A stretch of 64,000 nucleotides of DNA from Lutraria lutraria (taxonomy: Eukaryota; Mollusca; Bivalvia; Venerida; Mactridae), in contig OZ026834.1 of NCBI GenBank assembly GCA_964023205.1, forward strand, positions 30,666,756 through 30,730,755. The letters are read 5' to 3'. Both the position numbers and the translations under genes were made by a program. Under the pieces are notes generated by a model. That model had not been told where the DNA came from and did not search any database. It saw only the letters and a list, made by a program, of their open reading frames with translations. Shown here in pieces: positions 63,691 to 64,000 of the stretch (its first letter is position 1; every line of letters starts with the position of its first letter).

Positions 63691-64000
63691 ACTTAATAAC
63701 CTTTGTTTGCCATCTCCTCAACATGGTACCGTGCTCAACCCCCCCCCCCCCCCCCCGCCGTAAAGAATATTGATAAACTCGTCGATGAAGTCACAGAATT
63801 CCAATAAGCAGGCGACAACGAAGGGTTTGAAGGCGGCACATTTTTAAATCTAGCGTGAATAGCTGTGCCAAGGGTTTGTGTTTTTGTTGACTAACATCAG
63901 AAACTAACACAGCATATTTTTTTCATTGACTTTGAGGTTATGTGTCCTATCTAGAATTATCCAACGAGAACCAGGAAATAAGTTGGTCTCCGTTTAGATA

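Larger units (their letters stand above)
58430..64000. other. Gene-free right flank
   Basis: No coding exon is supported. Contents: the 34-bp palindrome, poly-G/C tracts, a half-end of the 2.86-kb element near 59273, a tRNA-derived SINE head (61561-61624) and a 397-bp foldback (63294-63690). The stretches 58950-61030 and 61630-63290 otherwise show nothing I can assign. Confidence 0.5.

Noticed and set aside
63303..63692. 129-codon open frame on the minus strand
   Set aside because: It coincides with the 397-bp foldback element and shows no domain.

Overview
The window is eukaryotic nuclear DNA: AT-rich, with intron-rich genes, GT-AG splice sites, AATAAA signals and many dispersed repeats. 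The repeat families (elements opening with TAGCTCAC and closing with a GGGCC/GGCCC hairpin plus CTCTTGT, and runs of 'AGGTCAAGGTCAC'-type tandem units), together with the gene set, suggest a mollusc, most likely a bivalve. That is pattern recognition; I could not search a database. I see no prokaryotic features, no CRISPR array and no intact transposase or reverse transcriptase gene.

Layout. 1-5.7 kb is repeat-rich and has no gene: a cluster of foldback modules (about 400-850), a 499-bp MITE with a perfect 7-bp target duplication, and a 2.86-kb segment bounded by inverted repeats. 5.8-32.9 kb holds one large plus-strand gene. I assembled 14 exons whose phases all agree (519 aa): signal peptide, TNF-receptor-like cysteine-rich ectodomain, Thr-rich stalk, one membrane segment, and a cytosolic tail with an unassigned helical module. 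Its introns carry most of the repeats, a perfect 1,785-bp tandem duplication that doubles the membrane-segment exon, and a triplicated small exon, one copy of which has lost its GT donor. 33-39.3 kb is noncoding with short palindromes.

39.3-42.3 kb (minus) is FAM50A/XAP5 (343 aa). It is head-to-head with NOXRED1 (plus, 43.8-47.8 kb, 362 aa) across a short shared promoter. 50.5-57.8 kb (minus) is a lamin-B-receptor/sterol C14-reductase gene (515 aa) whose RS-rich N-terminus lacks a Tudor domain; it converges with NOXRED1. 58-64 kb is noncoding, with a 34-bp perfect palindrome, a tRNA-derived SINE head, poly-C tracts and a 397-bp foldback element.

The four genes do not form a pathway. No clearly new biological system is visible. 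The most promising leads are the exon duplications in the receptor gene, which could give soluble, alternative or truncated receptor isoforms, and several small transposon families with clear target-site duplications.
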